This document shows positions 8,699 to 17,489 of a DNA stretch of 64,000 nt, piece after piece. The notes beneath the pieces are model-generated. The model did no database searches. It was not told where the DNA came from and worked only from the letters and a program-made list of their open reading frames with translations. The first letter of the stretch is position 1. Each line of letters begins with the position of its first letter. A program made the translations under genes and the position numbers. Origin of the DNA: Mycolicibacterium moriokaense (GTDB taxonomy: Bacteria; Actinomycetota; Actinomycetes; Mycobacteriales; Mycobacteriaceae); contig NZ_QQBJ01000003.1 in NCBI RefSeq assembly GCF_003347205.1, positions 186,001-250,000 of the forward strand, read 5' to 3'.

Positions 8699-9747
8699 CC
8701 GACTACCTGAAGCTCACCACCTATTTCGGCGAGCGCTTGCGGCACGGCGACCGGTTCCTGTCCGACGCCCTGCTCGACCTTTACGCCGAGCAGTCCGTGG
8801 CGACCAGCGTCGTATTGCGTGGCATCTCCAGCTTCGGCCCGCACCACGTGTTGCGCACCGACCAGACGCTGAGCCTCTCGGAGGACTCGCCGATCGCGAT
8901 CGCCGCCGTGGACGTCGCCGACAAGATGGCCGGGCTGGCCGACCGGGTGTCGACGATGGTGCAGCGCGGCCTGCTCACGCTCGAACGCGCGCACTTCGGC
9001 GGATCCGCGCCTGCCCCCGACGCGGCAAAGCTCACCATCTACGTCGGACGCCAGGACCGCGCGAACGGCCGCCCCGCCTACCGCGCCGTGTGCGACGTGC
9101 TGCACCGTCTCGGGTTCGCGGGGGCTTCGGTGTTCGTCGGCGTGGACGGCACCGCGCGCGGCGAGCGCAAGCGGGCGGGCTTCTTCAGCCGCAACACCGG
9201 AGTGCCCGTGATGATCATCGCGGTCGGCACCGGCGAGCAGGTCACCGACGCGCTGCCCGAACTCGAAAACCTGCTGCGGGAACCACTTTTCACGATCGAG
9301 CGCGCCCAGCTGTGCAAGCGCGACGGGGAGCTGGTGGCCCGGCCGGCGCCGCTGCCCGCCACCGATTCCCAAGGACGCCCGCTGTGGCAGAAGTTGATGG
9401 TCTACACCTCCGAGGCGGCTCTGCATCACGGCGTGCCGATCCACCGGGCGATCGTCCGGCGACTGTTCGAGTCACGGTCGGCCAACGGCGCGACGGTGCT
9501 GCGCGGCCTGTGGGGCTTCCACGGCGACCACGAACCGCACGGCGACAAGTGGCTTCAGCTGGCTCGCCGGGTTCCGGTGACGACGATCGTCGTCGACTCC
9601 CCAGACCGCATCGCGGCGAGCTTCGAGATCATCGACGACATCACCCGCGAGCAGGGGCTGGTCACCTCCGAGTTGGTTCCCGCGCTGGTGTCGATCGACG
9701 GCGGCGACCGCCGCGGCGGCACCGATCTGGCGCGCTACGACTACTGA
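8695..9747 (+). CDS. Triple DUF190 (PII-like) protein linked to fluoride channels
   Basis: 350 aa. Three consecutive DUF190 units are visible: residues ~4-105 (LKLTTYFGERLRHGDRFL ... VVLRGISSFG), ~113-215 (KLTIYVGRQDRANGRPAY ... GASVFVGVDG) and ~230-335 (QKLMVYTSEAALHHGVPI ... ATVLRGLWGF). Each has the ferredoxin-like beta-alpha-beta pattern and the VLRG/F-G turn; the middle one has diverged at that turn (VFVGVDGTAR). DUF190 proteins are small PII-related folds, often single-domain and next to crcB. A three-unit chain could mimic a PII trimer in one polypeptide (inference). GTG start overlapping the crcB stop. It is probably a cytoplasmic regulator or sensor for fluoride export. Confidence 0.85.
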   Translation: MTDYLKLTTYFGERLRHGDRFLSDALLDLYAEQSVATSVVLRGISSFGPHHVLRTDQTLSLSEDSPIAIAAVDVADKMAGLADRVSTMVQRGLLTLERAHFGGSAPAPDAAKLTIYVGRQDRANGRPAYRAVCDVLHRLGFAGASVFVGVDGTARGERKRAGFFSRNTGVPVMIIAVGTGEQVTDALPELENLLREPLFTIERAQLCKRDGELVARPAPLPATDSQGRPLWQKLMVYTSEAALHHGVPIHRAIVRRLFESRSANGATVLRGLWGFHGDHEPHGDKWLQLARRVPVTTIVVDSPDRIAASFEIIDDITREQGLVTSELVPALVSIDGGDRRGGTDLARYDY

Positions 9748-9763
9748 CTCGGATGCGGGGCCT

Positions 9764-10627
9764 TCACGGCCTCCAGCGCTGCGCGAGCGCGCTCACCCAG
9801 TCGGCAGCGGCTGAAGCGTCATCCGGCGGGCCCTCGACGAGCACGAGTTCGTCGACGCCCAACGCGTCCAGCGCCTCCACGTCACCGGGCTCGGGGCTGG
9901 TCAGCGCCACGGCGAGCCGCAGTGACCCGAATTCACGATCGGCGTCGCGACACCGAGCGCGGATGAACTCCACCCGTTCGGCGACCGCCTCGACGCCGTC
10001 CAGGTTGAACCCGTACCAGCCGTCGCCCCAGGACACCACCCGTCGCAGCGCGACGTCGCCGTTGCCGCCGAGCACCATCGGAATGCGGCGGTCGCGCACC
10101 GGCTTCGGGTTCACCCGCACGGAGCCGAAGCGCACGAATTCGCCGTCGAATGAAGCCACGTCGTCGCGCCACAACGTACGGATGGCGTCGACGTACTCCT
10201 TGGTGCGCGCGCCCCGGCGCTCGAACGGGACGCCGAGTGCGTCGAATTCCTCACGCGACCAGCCGATGCCGACACCGAGCGTGAGCCGCCCCGCGCTGAG
10301 CGTGTCCAGCGTGGCGGCCTGCTTGGCCACCAGCACCGGATTGTGTTCGGGCAGCAGCAGCACACCCGTGGCGATCCCGATCGTCGAGGTGGCTGCCGCG
10401 GCGAAACTCAGCCCGATCAACGGGTCGATCCAGTCGGCCTCTGCGGGCACCGCGATCTGGCCGTCGCCCGAATACGGATAGCGCGACGCCGATTCGTCGA
10501 CCATCACGACGTGTTCGCCGGACCATAGCGTCGCGAACCCGGCCTTCTCGGCGGCCACCGCCACCGCGTCGATGACGGTGCGACGGGCGCCGCTGCCGAT
10601 GCCGAGCGCGTGCAATCCCAGCTGCAT
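9764..10627 (-). CDS. LLM-class F420-dependent oxidoreductase
   Basis: 287 aa TIM-barrel of the luciferase-like family. It starts MQLGLHALGIGSG and has FATLWSGEHVVMVDESASRYPY near residue 35, GIATGVLLLPEHNPVLVAKQAATLDTLSAGRLTLGVGIGW near 85-125 and PMVLGGNGD near 185. The EHNPVLVAKQAATLD...SGR...GVG(I/V)GW block is the cofactor-binding signature of actinobacterial F420 enzymes. The substrate is not predictable. The 22-bp gap to the converging DUF190 gene holds no clear terminator. Upstream on the same strand are a membrane protein and a DUF488 protein, 12 and 447 bp away from its start. Confidence 0.88.
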   Translation of the reverse strand: MQLGLHALGIGSGARRTVIDAVAVAAEKAGFATLWSGEHVVMVDESASRYPYSGDGQIAVPAEADWIDPLIGLSFAAAATSTIGIATGVLLLPEHNPVLVAKQAATLDTLSAGRLTLGVGIGWSREEFDALGVPFERRGARTKEYVDAIRTLWRDDVASFDGEFVRFGSVRVNPKPVRDRRIPMVLGGNGDVALRRVVSWGDGWYGFNLDGVEAVAERVEFIRARCRDADREFGSLRLAVALTSPEPGDVEALDALGVDELVLVEGPPDDASAAADWVSALAQRWRP

Positions 10628-10639
10628 CGGGCGATCGTC

Positions 10640-11065
10640 TCACGCAGACAGCAGCAGGACACCCGCGATGAGCAGCGCGGCGACCTTGACGATCTCGAGG
10701 CCGACGTACATCCAGTGTGCGCGCGAGCGCGGTCCGGTGTCGCCGGCGAGCACCGCGTCGGAGCGCCTGGTCAGCCGCGGCCGCACCAGCAGAACCTGCG
10801 CGACGAGCGCCAGCACCGCGGCGCCCATCGCGGCCCATGCGCCGACACCGGGCGGCGCGACAATGAACGCGACCGCCACCGCGACCGCCAGCAGCAGTTC
10901 GCAACCGTTGAGCGCCCGAAACACCAAGCGGCCGATGCCGAGACCGATCTGCAGGGTGACGCCGGGGGCGCGGAACTTCAGCGGTGCTTCGAGGAACGAG
11001 ATCGCCAGCACCATGCCCAGCCACACGAAGCACGCCGCGACCGCGACCGCCGATGCGGGGCTCAC
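10640..11065 (-). CDS. Four-helix membrane protein, unknown (DUF4149-like pattern)
   Basis: 141 aa with four hydrophobic segments, roughly residues 5-25, 48-68, 72-95 and 118-140. A conserved-looking loop FLEAPLKFRAPGVTLQIGLGIGRLVFRALNGCE lies after helix 1 and RPRLTRRSDAVL between helices 3 and 4. The F-x-x-A-P-xxF loop after the first helix recalls small DUF4149-type inner-membrane proteins, but I do not recognise the family with certainty. It sits between DUF488 and an LLM oxidoreductase on the same strand (gaps 9 and 12 bp), so these three likely form an operon. Confidence 0.7.
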   Translation of the reverse strand: MSPASAVAVAACFVWLGMVLAISFLEAPLKFRAPGVTLQIGLGIGRLVFRALNGCELLLAVAVAVAFIVAPPGVGAWAAMGAAVLALVAQVLLVRPRLTRRSDAVLAGDTGPRSRAHWMYVGLEIVKVAALLIAGVLLLSA

Positions 11066-11074
11066 GGCGGCAGC

Positions 11075-11431
11075 CTACGTCAGCAGCTTCGCCAGGACGG
11101 CGACATGGCTTCCTTCGAGATCACGGGCCGCCGTGACGAGTGTGACGGGCCCGGCTGAAACCCGGCCTCGCAACTCCTCCAATGCCGCGGCTGCTGGTTC
11201 GTTGTCCAGTTCCGCTTCGTAGCGTGCGGCGAACTCGTCGAATCGGTCTGCCTGGTGCGAGTACCACTTCCGAAGCTCGGTCGACGGCGCGACGTCGCGA
11301 ATCCAGCGTTCGACACGCGGGTCGCCCTTGCGGAAGCCGCGAGGCCACAATCGGTCAACGAGCACTCGTTCGCCGTCCTGAGGGTCGGTGTCGTAGACCC
11401 TGGACACGGTGATGCGACGGCGGCCGGTCAT
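11075..11431 (-). CDS. DUF488 family protein
   Basis: 118 aa. The family pattern is clear: VSRVYDTDPQDGERVLVDRLWPRGFRK near residue 8, WIRDVAPSTELRKWYSH near 43, the helix FDEFAARYEAEL, and VTLVTAARDLEGSHVAVL near the end. DUF488 proteins are compact single-domain cytoplasmic proteins of unknown biochemical role, widespread in bacteria. Likely first gene of the three-gene minus-strand operon with the membrane protein and LLM enzyme. It is divergent by 20 bp from the 64-aa ORF at 11452. Confidence 0.88.
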   Translation of the reverse strand: MTGRRRITVSRVYDTDPQDGERVLVDRLWPRGFRKGDPRVERWIRDVAPSTELRKWYSHQADRFDEFAARYEAELDNEPAAAALEELRGRVSAGPVTLVTAARDLEGSHVAVLAKLLT

Positions 11432-11451
11432 GGAAGTGCAATCGTAGAAGC

Positions 11452-11646
11452 ATGGATATCGATCGGGTCGCCGAACTTCGCCGATGGGAGGATTCCGGCG
11501 CGGTCTGGTCAGTGGTCTCGAGCAGACCCGGCCAGGTGACGGTTGCGCTGCTGCGATGCGACGGGGGTGAAGAGGTCGACCGGTTCACCTCCGACGATCC
11601 GCGGCTACTCGACTACATCGGTCAACGGTCGGACAGTACGGAGTGA
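11452..11646 (+). CDS. Conserved-looking small hypothetical protein, 64 aa
   Basis: Starts at an ATG 20 bp from the divergent DUF488 gene and encodes MDIDRVAELRRWEDSGAVWS and so on. The sequence is acidic, with an amphipathic first helix and a beta pattern (WSVVSSRPGQVTVALLRCDGGEEVDRFTSDDPRLLDYI) resembling a small alpha+beta domain. No family is recognised. It ends 4 bp before the YbaK-like gene and is probably cotranscribed with it. Codon use (GC third positions) agrees with a real gene. Confidence 0.6.
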   Translation: MDIDRVAELRRWEDSGAVWSVVSSRPGQVTVALLRCDGGEEVDRFTSDDPRLLDYIGQRSDSTE

Positions 11647-11650
11647 TGGC

Positions 11651-12196
11651 GTGGACAGAGTGAAGCTGGGCAGGCTGACTTTCTCACCCGTCGGCGAAGC
11701 GATGGGTCTCGTCGGCGACGCCGTGCGTCGACACATCGAGCAGGCAGGCGGCGACGGGCTGTGGGTCACCGAGATCGACCCCGACCTCGCCGACACCGCG
11801 TCCTTCTGCGAGCACTACGACGTCGGGCTGGACGTCTCGGCGAACTGCGTCGTCGTCGAGGCCAAGCGCGCCGACCGCATTTGGTACGCCGCCTGCATGG
11901 TGCTGGCGACCACCCGCGCCGACGTCAACGGCATCGTGCGCAAACACGTTGACGCGCGAAAGATCTCGTTCGCCTCGATGGACACCGCCGTGTCGCTGAC
12001 CGGTATGCAGTACGGCGGCATCACCCCGGTCGGACTGCCGCCGGACTGGCCCGTCCTCGTCGATCGGAACGTGGTCGATCAACAACGGGTCATCATCGGC
12101 AGCGGGGTGCGCGGCTCGAAACTGCTCGCCGAGTCCCGCGTGCTCGCCGCGCTGCCGGCCGCCGAGGTTCTCACCATCACCAAGGCCGACGCCTGA
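11651..12196 (+). CDS. YbaK/EbsC-type aminoacyl-tRNA deacylase
   Basis: 181 aa from GTG at 11651 (GGAG seven bases upstream; a second GTG at 11660 is possible). The YbaK/ProX fold is indicated by CVVVEAKRADRIWYAACMVLATTRADVNGIVRKHVDARKISFAS with the catalytic-type Lys, followed by TGMQYGGITPVGLPPDWPVLVD, the conserved GGITPVG loop, and IIGSGVRGSKLLAE. Family members hydrolyse mischarged tRNAs such as Cys-tRNA(Pro) in trans. The N-terminal ~45 residues are an extension relative to the minimal domain. Its stop abuts the convergent DDN-like gene with no spacer. Confidence 0.85.
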   Translation: MDRVKLGRLTFSPVGEAMGLVGDAVRRHIEQAGGDGLWVTEIDPDLADTASFCEHYDVGLDVSANCVVVEAKRADRIWYAACMVLATTRADVNGIVRKHVDARKISFASMDTAVSLTGMQYGGITPVGLPPDWPVLVDRNVVDQQRVIIGSGVRGSKLLAESRVLAALPAAEVLTITKADA

Positions 12197-12577
12197 TCAG
12201 CACGCGGTCAGTAGCAGCGCACCCTCGTTGTAGGGATGCAAGCGGAACATCGTCTGCCCGCGCGTCACGAGCGGTTCGGCCTGAGCCTTGCTGACGATGC
12301 GAGCGTTGGCGACGGGAACCGTGCGTCCGGCCTTGTGGACCGTCAACGGCCCACCGGCCAACGCATTCTGCACCCAGTGCGATTCGAGCCCGTAACCGAT
12401 GGGGATGACGAAGCCATCGGCGGTGTCGAAGATGTTCAGCGGCGTCTGATACCGCTTGCCCGACTTGCGCCCGACGTGCTCGAGTGTGCCGTTCAACGGC
12501 GCCCAGCCGCCGAACTTCAGCGCGAGCGGATTGGTGATTCGGCGATTGAATCTCGCGACCGCACGAGGGACCCGCAT
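12197..12577 (-). CDS. Deazaflavin(F420)-dependent nitroreductase-like protein
   Basis: 126 aa split-barrel protein of the Ddn type. GGWAPLNGTLEHVGRKSGKRYQTPLNIF (residues ~24-51) is the F420-binding signature HxGRKSGKxRxTPL, and FVIPIGYGLESHWVQNALAGG follows, with the usual GxxxxxWVxN block. GGAGG lies six bases before the ATG at 12577; a GTG directly before it is also open. Ddn relatives reduce quinones or nitro compounds with F420H2 at the membrane face. The C-end is slightly shorter than Ddn. Single gene, 136 bp downstream of an LLM enzyme on the same strand. Confidence 0.85.
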   Translation of the reverse strand: MRVPRAVARFNRRITNPLALKFGGWAPLNGTLEHVGRKSGKRYQTPLNIFDTADGFVIPIGYGLESHWVQNALAGGPLTVHKAGRTVPVANARIVSKAQAEPLVTRGQTMFRLHPYNEGALLLTAC

Positions 12578-12713
12578 CACTGACCTCCGCTGTATGGCGC
12601 GCCGTGGATCGACGCTGCCGCCTGCCCAACCGAGCGTACGAGACCCACGCCGCGATTTCTGCGTGGTGGCGGCGACTTCGTGTCGAGCCGCAGCCCCGGC
12701 GCAGAACTCGGCG

Positions 12714-13658
12714 TCAAACGGAATTGCGGGCGACCTCGCGGAAGGCAGTCACGAGCGCCGACAGCTGCTCGGCCGCCTGCTGCGGATCCGACGACGGCGA
12801 CCCGCCGAACCGAATGTCGGTGGCGCCCGCAGCGATCTGCTTGGGCACCGACGCCAGTGACGCGTCGACGTCGATGCCGCCGTCGGCGGACTTCTTCAGC
12901 GGCGCGGTGCCCTGCACCTGCAGGCCGCTGGGGTCGCCGCCGACATCGGCGATCGTTTGCTTCATCGCAGGCACGGACTCGGCGAGGTTGACGATGTCGG
13001 CTCCCCACGGGATCCACCGCGTGCCGAAGCTGCTCAACCGCCGGGCCACCCGCTTGTTCACGGTGCCGCTGATCCACAGCGGTATACCGCCGGGCTGCAG
13101 CGGTTTCGGCATCTGGTGGATGCCGTCGAAGGTCAGCTCGCCCGAGTCATAGGACGCGCGCTGCTCTGTCCACAGCGTCTGGCAGACCTCCAGGGTGTGA
13201 TCGAGCAGACGCCCGCGCTCCTCGAACGCCAGGCCGACCGCCTCGTACTCCTCGCGCTGCCAGCCGACACCGACACCGAGGTCGACACGCCCGCCGGACA
13301 ACACATCCATCGTCGCCAACTGCTTGGCCAGCACCGCCGGTCGCCGCAGTGCGGCGAGCAGGATCGCGGTCCCGAGCCGGATACGGGTCGTGGTGGCCGC
13401 CACCGCAGTCAGGAAGATCAGCGGTTCCAGCCAGGTGCCGTCGGGGCCCGTCGGCTGCCGACCGCCCTTGGTTCCGCCGATGCTGGGATCGGCGTAGGCC
13501 TCGAGATTCTCGCCGAACACCAGATGATCGGCCACGACGACGCGGTCGACCCCCACGGCGTCCATGGTGCGAGCCAGGTCCAACGTCGCATTCCAGTCCT
13601 GGTCCGGGTCGTCGCTGTAGGACGGCAGGTACAGCGTGATCGTGGGTTCTCGCGGCAT
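12714..13658 (-). CDS. LLM-class F420-dependent oxidoreductase
   Basis: About 314 aa. The start MPREPTITLYLPSYS is preferred because it begins directly at the first barrel strand; the frame is open to an ATG at 13691 (11 more residues). DRVVVADHLVFGENLEAYADP near residue 40, RIRLGTAILLAALRRPAVLAKQLATMDVLSGGRVDLGVGVGWQREEYEAVG and IPLWISGTVNKR mark the luciferase-like F420 fold. It is a second LLM within 4 kb. The gene is divergent from the FMO at 13709, so the short shared region probably holds both promoters. Substrate unknown. Confidence 0.86.
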   Translation of the reverse strand: MPREPTITLYLPSYSDDPDQDWNATLDLARTMDAVGVDRVVVADHLVFGENLEAYADPSIGGTKGGRQPTGPDGTWLEPLIFLTAVAATTTRIRLGTAILLAALRRPAVLAKQLATMDVLSGGRVDLGVGVGWQREEYEAVGLAFEERGRLLDHTLEVCQTLWTEQRASYDSGELTFDGIHQMPKPLQPGGIPLWISGTVNKRVARRLSSFGTRWIPWGADIVNLAESVPAMKQTIADVGGDPSGLQVQGTAPLKKSADGGIDVDASLASVPKQIAAGATDIRFGGSPSSDPQQAAEQLSALVTAFREVARNSV

Positions 13659-13708
13659 TTCCGGCACATCGCTGAGCGTAAACGACCCCATGTGCCACAG
13701 TTCCAGAC

Positions 13709-15208
13709 ATGACCGGGCGCCCCGAGGACGTTGCGGTGATCGGCGCGGGTCCTGGTGGCCTCGTCACGGCGCGCTGGCTGTTGTCGCAGGGGTTGGAGCC
13801 GACGCTCTTCGAGCAGAGCCAGAGCCTCGGCGGGCAGTGGTCGGGGCTGCCAGGCATCAGCGGCGTCTGGCCGACCATGCACACCAACACCAGCCGGATA
13901 CTGACGTCGTTCAGCGACGTGGAACACGACAACGACCCGGTGTTTCCGTCGAACCACGACATCCTCGCCTACCTTCACCGCTATGCCGACACGTTCGCGC
14001 TGACGTCGCGCATCCGGTTCGGTACGCGAGTCGAGCGGGTCAGCCGCGGCACCGGCGGCTGGGTCGTCGAGCATTCGGGTACGGCCGAGACCTTCGCGCG
14101 GGTCGTCGTGGCCAGCGGTAGATTCCAGACCCCCTTTGTGCCAAGCGTTCCCGGGTTGGACACCTTCGACGGCCCGGCCGGGGCGATGCCCACCTACCGG
14201 TACCGGGATCCGCGGCCCTACCTCGGCAAGCGCGTGCTCGTCGGCGGCGGCGCGATCAGCGCACTCGAGATCGCCTCGGAACTGGCGCATCTCGGGTCGA
14301 CGGTCGTCGTCGCCCAACGGCGCCAGCGCTACGTGCTGCCGAAGTTCGCTGCGGGCGTTCCCTCCGATTCGAAGATCTTCACCCGATACGGGACTCTGGC
14401 GAATGAGGCGCTGCCTGTGGCCGAGGTGGACCGCCAGCTCAAGGAGATCGTCGTCGAGGCTGGCGGCAGCCCCGAACAATACGGAGCGCCCGCGCCCGAC
14501 CTGTCGCTGTTCGCCGCCGGCATCACCCTGGCACAGCACTACCTGCCGCTGGTGGCGGAGGGCCGAATCACCCTGCGGCCCTGGCTGACGTCGGTCGACG
14601 GTACCTCCGTCACCTTCGCCGACGGCTCGGTCGAGGACTTCGACGGGATCCTGTTCGGCACCGGCTTCGAGCTGAACCTGCCGTTCCTGAGCGACGAGAT
14701 CCGCGCCGTCGCGGGAATCGACACGGTGCACCTTGAGGCCGACCGCTACACCTTCCACCCCGATCTGCCCGGCCTGGCGTTCGTCGGCATGTGGGACCAA
14801 TCCGGTGGATATTTCGTGCCGCTGGAACTTCAGGCCCGATGGATCGCCTACGCGTGGGGCGGCGCGATCGACCCACCGTCTGAGACCGACAACCGAGCGG
14901 CCGTCGACGCGTACCGGACCCGGCGCGGAACGTCGCAGAAGAGCCGAATGAACCTGGTGGCGTTGACTTTCGCGCGTGCCGCGGGCGTGGAGCCGAACGT
15001 GGACGACTGGCCCGACCTGCGGCGCGCGCTGTTGTTCGGCCCGCTGGCGCCCAGCAGTTTCCGGCTGCAGGGCCCGGACGCCTTGCCCGACGCGCCGGTT
15101 CGCTTCGCCCGCGACGCGGCCGCCTTCGGTGCGGTCACGTCGAACGTGTTGACCGACAGGGAGCAGCGGTACTGGTCGATGGTGCAGGCCGCGCGCGCTA
15201 CGCGTTGA
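13709..15208 (+). CDS. Flavin-containing monooxygenase (FMO-like)
   Basis: 499 aa. VAVIGAGPGGLVTARWLLSQG at residues ~8-28 is the FAD fold, followed by SLGGQWSGLPGISGVWPTMHTNTS, a typical FMO substrate/FAD segment. VLVGGGAISALEIASELAHLG near 178 is the NADPH fold (GGGxxx instead of GxGxxG), and GILFGTGFELNLPFL near 315 is the ATG-motif equivalent. The FMO identifying F-x-G-x-x-x-H-x-x-x-(Y/F) is partly visible at TFDGPAGAMPTYRYRDP, without the His. It likely hydroxylates or oxidises a lipophilic compound. It converges on the CoA-transferase with an 11-bp overlap of the ends. Confidence 0.85.
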   Translation: MTGRPEDVAVIGAGPGGLVTARWLLSQGLEPTLFEQSQSLGGQWSGLPGISGVWPTMHTNTSRILTSFSDVEHDNDPVFPSNHDILAYLHRYADTFALTSRIRFGTRVERVSRGTGGWVVEHSGTAETFARVVVASGRFQTPFVPSVPGLDTFDGPAGAMPTYRYRDPRPYLGKRVLVGGGAISALEIASELAHLGSTVVVAQRRQRYVLPKFAAGVPSDSKIFTRYGTLANEALPVAEVDRQLKEIVVEAGGSPEQYGAPAPDLSLFAAGITLAQHYLPLVAEGRITLRPWLTSVDGTSVTFADGSVEDFDGILFGTGFELNLPFLSDEIRAVAGIDTVHLEADRYTFHPDLPGLAFVGMWDQSGGYFVPLELQARWIAYAWGGAIDPPSETDNRAAVDAYRTRRGTSQKSRMNLVALTFARAAGVEPNVDDWPDLRRALLFGPLAPSSFRLQGPDALPDAPVRFARDAAAFGAVTSNVLTDREQRYWSMVQAARATR

Positions 15209-17489
15209 GCGCTTTCTCGCCGATGACTCGTCGGGCGCGAAGGCGGGCGATGTCGTCGTCGGTGAGTCCGAGGCCGCGCAGCACCTCGTCGTTGTGCTGC
15301 CCCAGCGTCGGCGGCGGGAAGCGGTGGTGCCCAGCGGGTCCCGGCGTGATGGTGAACGGCCAGCCGGGATACCGGTGGGGGCCGGTGGTCGGGTGCGTCA
15401 GTTCCTGGTAGTAACCGCGGGCGTCCAGTTGCGGGAGGTCGTACATCCGATCGGCCGTGAGCACCTGTTCGGCCGGAATGCCCTGCGCAGTAAGGGTATC
15501 GACCACCTCGGAGGCCTTCAGCGTGCTCGTCCATGCGGCGACGGCGTCGTCGAAGGCGTCGTGGTCGAGGTCCAGGTCGGTGCGCATCGATATCGCCACC
15601 CACTCGTCGTCCACGGCGGTGGGATACACCCCCTGGAGGTAGCCCCGCCGCCGGTTGCCCTCCCGGGGCCGAACGACGCCGTTCATCGAGCACTCGATGA
15701 CGGGTTCAGCGGTCACCGACGCCGTCACCTCGATCTGCGCGATCTCGATGAGTTGGCCTTCGCCGGTGCGAGACCGGTGTTCGAGCGCGGCCAGCAGTGC
15801 CACGCCCGCGTGCACACCCACGATCGGGTCGGCGGGCCCCTGGAGGACACACGGCGGGCCGTCGGCGTATCCGGTAACCGCCGCCATCCCGGACGTCTGC
15901 TCGAAGTTGAAGGCCCAGCCGACGTAGTCGCGCCACGGCCCCCGCAACCCGAAACCCGGCATCCGCACCGCGATCACGTCGGCGTTCAGTGCGACCAGCG
16001 ACTCGTAGTCGAGACCGAACTGCTCGACCACCCGCGGCGAGAAGTTCTCGACCACGACGTCGGCGTCGCACGCCAGCCTGCGGGCCAGTTCCCGCCCGTC
16101 GTCGGTGGTGAGGTCGAGGGTGATGTCGCGCTTGTTCAGGTTCGTCGCCTGCCACATGCCGCTGCGCTCGTACCACTGCTCACCTTCGTGGGCATAGGCC
16201 CCCGAGTAGCGGAACCCGTCGGGACGCTGGATCGATTCGACCTTCGTGATGTCGGCCCCGAACGCGCCGAGGTAGCAGGTGAGGTACGCACCTGCCCAGA
16301 ACGTGGACAGATCAAGCACTTTCACGTCCTCGAACGGCATGGCTCGAGCGACACCACCGCTGCGCCGTTCCGCGGCACCGATTTCGGCAGAGCGACCCAA
16401 TCGAGGCGCGGGCCGCACCGGCAGCACCGGAGTCTTCGACAACCGGAACGCGGCGCCCGGTCGACGGAAGGACCACTGCTCGCCGCCGGCCTCGACGAAG
16501 AACCCGCGTTCGCGGAACTGCGGACAGTCCATCACGGTCGCGCCGTCGTTGACGGGGGTGGCCGGAATGCGCAGCGCCTGGCTGTATTCGACGATCTCAT
16601 CGACGGTCCGCGCCGAGAGCCACGGCTGGGCTTTCGCATAGAACTCGGCGCGCTCAGGGCCGCCGAGCATGACGGCGATCTGGTGCTCGCCGTATTCGGG
16701 CAGTTCGAGCATCGTGCAGACATCCAGCCAGTGCTGCCCGGTCAGGCAATTGATGCCCAGCCAACCGTCCGCGGCGCGCACGATGCCGAGCACCGGGCCC
16801 GCCTTCGTGTTGGGGGGCATACCGAGGCTTCGCATCTTCTCGGCCAACAACATCGGGTAGGGCAGGGTAGACAGCAACGACTCCATCACCGACACGTCGA
16901 CCTCGACGACGCCACGGGTGTCGGCGGCCACCGTCCGCAACGCCGTCAGTGCGGCCAGCGCGGCGTAACCGCCTGCGACGTACTCGGAGATCCTCGCGCC
17001 CGCCTGGACCGGGGGGCGGTCGGGTTCTCGCATGTTGACCCACCCCGATGCGGCCTGCACGGTCAGCGGCGTCACGTGCCGGTCGCGCAGAGGGCCACGA
17101 TGGCCGAAGGCAGAGATGCGCACGACGACCAGGCCGGGACGCAGCGCCTCCAGTGCGGGGGCATCGAGTCCGTGGGTGTCCAGCATTCCCGGCGGCGTCC
17201 CGTCGACAAGCAGGTCGGCTGCGGCGATCAGGGGACGCAGGGGCGACGCGTCGGCGGCGAGATCGACTGTGGCTCCAGATTTTCCGGCGTTCAAATATTC
17301 GAACAGCCCCGATCGCTCGGGGTGCGCGACGCCGCCGGGAAACGGCCCCCAGGCGCGCAGCGGGTCCCCGTCCGGCGGTTCGACCTTGGCGACTTCAGCG
17401 CCGAGGTCGGCGAGCAGTTTGGTGCTGTACGGCCCGGCGATGTCACCGGCGATCTCGACGACGCGCAGGCCCGCTAGCGCACCGGTCAC
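15198..17489 (-). CDS. Double-domain CaiB/BaiF (class III) CoA-transferase
   Basis: 763 aa made of two class-III CoA-transferase modules: residues ~5-370 (LRVVEIAGDIAGPYSTKLLADLGAEVAKVEPPDGDPLR) and ~385-763 (VLDLSTFWAGAYLTCYLGAFGADITKVESIQRPDGFR). The second module has the catalytic Asp context PADPIVGVHAGVALLAALEHR; the first has ISEYVAGGYAALAAL, where that Asp appears replaced. Such enzymes move CoA between carboxylic acids. The GTG start overlaps the ALDH stop (GTGA), so both come from one mRNA. In context it would make the acyl-CoA used by the divergent FadE/hydratase/thiolase operon (inference). Confidence 0.9.
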   Translation of the reverse strand: MTGALAGLRVVEIAGDIAGPYSTKLLADLGAEVAKVEPPDGDPLRAWGPFPGGVAHPERSGLFEYLNAGKSGATVDLAADASPLRPLIAAADLLVDGTPPGMLDTHGLDAPALEALRPGLVVVRISAFGHRGPLRDRHVTPLTVQAASGWVNMREPDRPPVQAGARISEYVAGGYAALAALTALRTVAADTRGVVEVDVSVMESLLSTLPYPMLLAEKMRSLGMPPNTKAGPVLGIVRAADGWLGINCLTGQHWLDVCTMLELPEYGEHQIAVMLGGPERAEFYAKAQPWLSARTVDEIVEYSQALRIPATPVNDGATVMDCPQFRERGFFVEAGGEQWSFRRPGAAFRLSKTPVLPVRPAPRLGRSAEIGAAERRSGGVARAMPFEDVKVLDLSTFWAGAYLTCYLGAFGADITKVESIQRPDGFRYSGAYAHEGEQWYERSGMWQATNLNKRDITLDLTTDDGRELARRLACDADVVVENFSPRVVEQFGLDYESLVALNADVIAVRMPGFGLRGPWRDYVGWAFNFEQTSGMAAVTGYADGPPCVLQGPADPIVGVHAGVALLAALEHRSRTGEGQLIEIAQIEVTASVTAEPVIECSMNGVVRPREGNRRRGYLQGVYPTAVDDEWVAISMRTDLDLDHDAFDDAVAAWTSTLKASEVVDTLTAQGIPAEQVLTADRMYDLPQLDARGYYQELTHPTTGPHRYPGWPFTITPGPAGHHRFPPPTLGQHNDEVLRGLGLTDDDIARLRARRVIGEKALNA

